Below the pieces are notes generated by a model. The model saw only the letters and a program-made list of their open reading frames with translations, did no database searches and was not told where the DNA came from. The translations under genes were made by a program, and so were the position numbers. From Gemmatimonadota bacterium (GTDB lineage Bacteria; Gemmatimonadota; Gemmatimonadetes; Palauibacterales; Palauibacteraceae), in contig JARFPW010000132.1 in NCBI GenBank assembly GCA_029288095.1, positions 1 through 7,920 of the forward strand: DNA of 7,920 nucleotides, written 5' to 3'. Positions 5,978 to 7,920 of the stretch are shown piece by piece. How positions within the stretch are numbered: the stretch's first letter is position 1; every line of letters begins with the position of its first letter.

Positions 5978-7920
5978 CGCCGACTCCGGAGCAGAGAGCA
6001 TCAGGGGTCAGTTCTACTCGGAGCACTTCCTGCGAACCGTCCGGGTTCACGAACACTGTTTCCACTTCGCCAAGTTGATCCCCCCAGACGGCGACCGGTT
6101 CAAGCCACTGACGCCCTTCCCGTGACTCGATGATCCACACGGGCCCTTCCACGCATCGCGTCAGATCGACGAGCTGATCCGGCGTGCCCAGCAATCGCTG
6201 ATTCGACCACAGGTCGAGCGTGCCCCTCTCCCGGCTCACGTTCGCGAACCGCCGACCGCGCCAATCCAGGTACACGGCGTGCTCGCGGGTGAGATAGTGC
6301 GAAATTGCAGGGGTCTCCACCACGATCACGACATCCTCGGGGTCGCTCGCCTCGGCCACGAACTCGGCCGTTCGCGCGTCGTCGTCCCGATCGTACCAGG
6401 TGATCTCGTGAGCCTGGAACTCGTCCGTCCTGTACGTGGACTCGTACGAAGCGACGCTGGCCAGATGTCGCGGATGAAAGTCGCCGCCGACGGCGAACAA
6501 GGCCAGCGCCGCCGGGACCCCGACTGCTGCCGACAACGGGATTCGGGACCTGTCGGCCGAGAGGAGACTGACCGCGTCGCGCACGGACAACACGAGCATC
6601 GCCAATGCCACCGGGTAGGCGAAATAGGTGTAGCGAGTCGTGATGATGTTGGGAGTGAACAGGCCCAGGACAAGCAGTATGTAACCGACGAAGAATGCCG
6701 GATTGCGGACGGCATCCGGCAGAGGATCGCGGGCTCTCAGCAGAAACTGGATAAGAAGGGCGGCAGCGAACAGCCACGTCAGCACCGGCAGCTCGCGCAG
6801 CCAGGCGATCAGTACCGAGAGACTCGGGTCCGGCCACACGAAGGCTCGCAATACCGCTTCGCTGAACAGTTGTGCGCCAGCCGCTTCGATCCACGCGCGC
6901 GAGCCGGTTCCATACGTCAACCAGCCGGCGTATCCAACCCAGCCGACCGCCACGACGACGGCAGCCATGCCCAGTCTCAGGGCTGTGCGATGTTCGCGAG
7001 CCGCTTTTGGCAGTCCATAGCGTACGACCAGGAGCATACCGAGGAGGAGGCCGAGCAGCAGGAAGTGGGACACCGCGCAGGCCAGGCACAACGCCGCCAC
7101 CGCAGCAGCCCCGTCAATCCGGCCTCGGCGGAACAGCAGCCAGCACACCAGGCCGACGAGTCCCAACAGGGCGCCGAAAGCCACGAGGCTCGCACCGGGA
7201 GTGCCGAGGTGCCAGAACGGGAATGCGGGGAACGCGATGTCCGGGCCGCGCGCTACGCTGAATCCGTTCGGCATCGCGTTTTGGACGCCGATTGCCCGGA
7301 AGTCGACCACCTGCTGGACGAGCGCCAGGGTGGCCGGCAGTCCCGCCGCTACCGTGTAGCCGATCGCCGGCTTCCTCCCACCGAGTCGATCGAGGCGTCC
7401 GGGCAGCAGGACGGGCAGGAAGAGCAGCGGTACCAGGAAGACAGCCATCGAGTGCGTGGCGGCGGCCAGCAGACACAGCACGATCGGCAGGTACCGACGC
7501 CACCCGTTGGTGCCGCCGATGACATCGTGCAGGGAGACGAGAAACGCGAGCGTCAGGAACTGAAGTCCGGCGTACATCCGACCGAAACGGGAAAACTCCA
7601 CTTCCCATGAGGACAGCAGGAGCATCGCCGCGAGTGCGAGAGCCCAGGGGCGGCCGATGGTGCGGCGACCGTACAGGTACGCCATGAATGCGGCGCCGAG
7701 ACCGAACAAGGCAGAAGGGATCCGGACGGCCAGTTCCTCGCTCCCGGACAGCCACATGGCCGGCACGGTCAGGTACTGGACCAGCAGTCCTCGGACGTAG
7801 TAGCCGCCCGATTCGAAGGCGGGAACTCCGGTGGCGAGGATCCGGCGGATGCCGCCGACGAAGTAGTACTCGTCAGCCGCCAGTGACGAGAAGCCCAGCC
7901 CGTTGAAGCGCGCCCACACG
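5970..7920 (-). CDS. GT39/ArnT-like membrane glycosyltransferase, N-terminus missing (right window edge)
   Basis: Predicted integral-membrane glycosyltransferase that uses a polyprenyl-phosphate-linked sugar on the outer face of the inner membrane (PMT_2, PF13231-like). The 649 visible residues begin at the first extracytoplasmic loop: RFNGLGFSSLAADEYY (4-19) contains the Asp16-Glu17 pair that marks the catalytic loop of this fold. The first membrane helix should precede it, so the gene starts beyond the window; the GTG at 7919 is probably just an internal Val. A second signature, EFSRFGRMY (108-116), is also typical. Many hydrophobic segments follow, for example near 65-85, 92-106, 144-172, 186-203, 243-263, 271-300, 315-332, 380-394, 408-422, 435-448 and 463-478. 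The last 170 residues are soluble and probably periplasmic. It overlaps the permease by 8 bases. Substrate is unknown: it could be a surface glycan, lipid A or a protein. Confidence 0.87.
   Translation of the reverse strand, partial: VWARFNGLGFSSLAADEYYFVGGIRRILATGVPAFESGGYYVRGLLVQYLTVPAMWLSGSEELAVRIPSALFGLGAAFMAYLYGRRTIGRPWALALAAMLLLSSWEVEFSRFGRMYAGLQFLTLAFLVSLHDVIGGTNGWRRYLPIVLCLLAAATHSMAVFLVPLLFLPVLLPGRLDRLGGRKPAIGYTVAAGLPATLALVQQVVDFRAIGVQNAMPNGFSVARGPDIAFPAFPFWHLGTPGASLVAFGALLGLVGLVCWLLFRRGRIDGAAAVAALCLACAVSHFLLLGLLLGMLLVVRYGLPKAAREHRTALRLGMAAVVVAVGWVGYAGWLTYGTGSRAWIEAAGAQLFSEAVLRAFVWPDPSLSVLIAWLRELPVLTWLFAAALLIQFLLRARDPLPDAVRNPAFFVGYILLVLGLFTPNIITTRYTYFAYPVALAMLVLSVRDAVSLLSADRSRIPLSAAVGVPAALALFAVGGDFHPRHLASVASYESTYRTDEFQAHEITWYDRDDDARTAEFVAEASDPEDVVIVVETPAISHYLTREHAVYLDWRGRRFANVSRERGTLDLWSNQRLLGTPDQLVDLTRCVEGPVWIIESREGRQWLEPVAVWGDQLGEVETVFVNPDGSQEVLRVELTPDALCSGVGDE
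5984..5987 (-). promoter_or_regulatory. Ribosome binding site for the permease
   Basis: Read on the - strand this is GGAG, 6 bases before the ATG at 5977, inside the end of the GT39-like gene. No comparable site precedes the alternative ATG at 6001, so it decides the start in favour of the 302-residue form. Confidence 0.65.

Noticed and set aside
6279..7610. 443-residue open frame on the + strand, opposite the GT39-like gene
   Set aside because: It is rich in Gln, Arg, His and Glu, has no hydrophobic core or recognisable motif, and lies wholly antisense to a gene with clear family signatures. Long antisense frames are common in GC-rich DNA.

Overview
This window is fully coding: six genes and one gene fragment, with no RNA genes, mobile elements or CRISPR arrays visible. 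GC content is high (roughly 60-65% judged by eye from sampled lines). All starts that can be judged are ATG, and neighbouring genes overlap by a few bases. The exporter ATPase has a Wzt-type carbohydrate-binding tail, which points to a bacterium with a cell-surface polysaccharide, most likely Gram-negative. The taxon cannot be fixed from this sequence alone.

Layout. At the left edge, on the + strand, is the C-terminal two thirds of a sulfotransferase (2-631). It runs head-on into the end of a six-gene cluster on the - strand, and the two stop codons overlap by 14 bases. In transcription order (right to left) the cluster is: a membrane-bound GT39/ArnT-like glycosyltransferase cut by the right edge (5970-7920), an ABC-2 polysaccharide export permease (5069-5977), its Wzt-like ATPase (3828-5069), a GT4-type glycosyltransferase (2470-3822), a PAPS-dependent sulfotransferase (1559-2470) and a GT2 glycosyltransferase (618-1562). 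Junctions are overlaps of 8, 1, 1 and 4 bases plus one 5-base gap, so the six genes very probably form one translationally coupled operon. Its promoter lies beyond the right edge.

How the genes fit together (inference). The cytoplasmic GT2 and GT4 enzymes would extend a lipid-linked glycan. The sulfotransferase would place sulfate on it, or on a linked acceptor. The Wzm/Wzt-type transporter would flip the finished chain across the inner membrane. The GT39-like enzyme would add a sugar from a polyprenyl-phosphate donor on the outer face. The most interesting reading is a locus for making and exporting a sulfated surface polysaccharide. A more speculative version is that sulfate serves as the mark read by the exporter's C-terminal domain. 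No chain polymerase, ligase, PAPS-synthesis gene or outer-membrane channel is seen here, so the pathway must continue outside the window.
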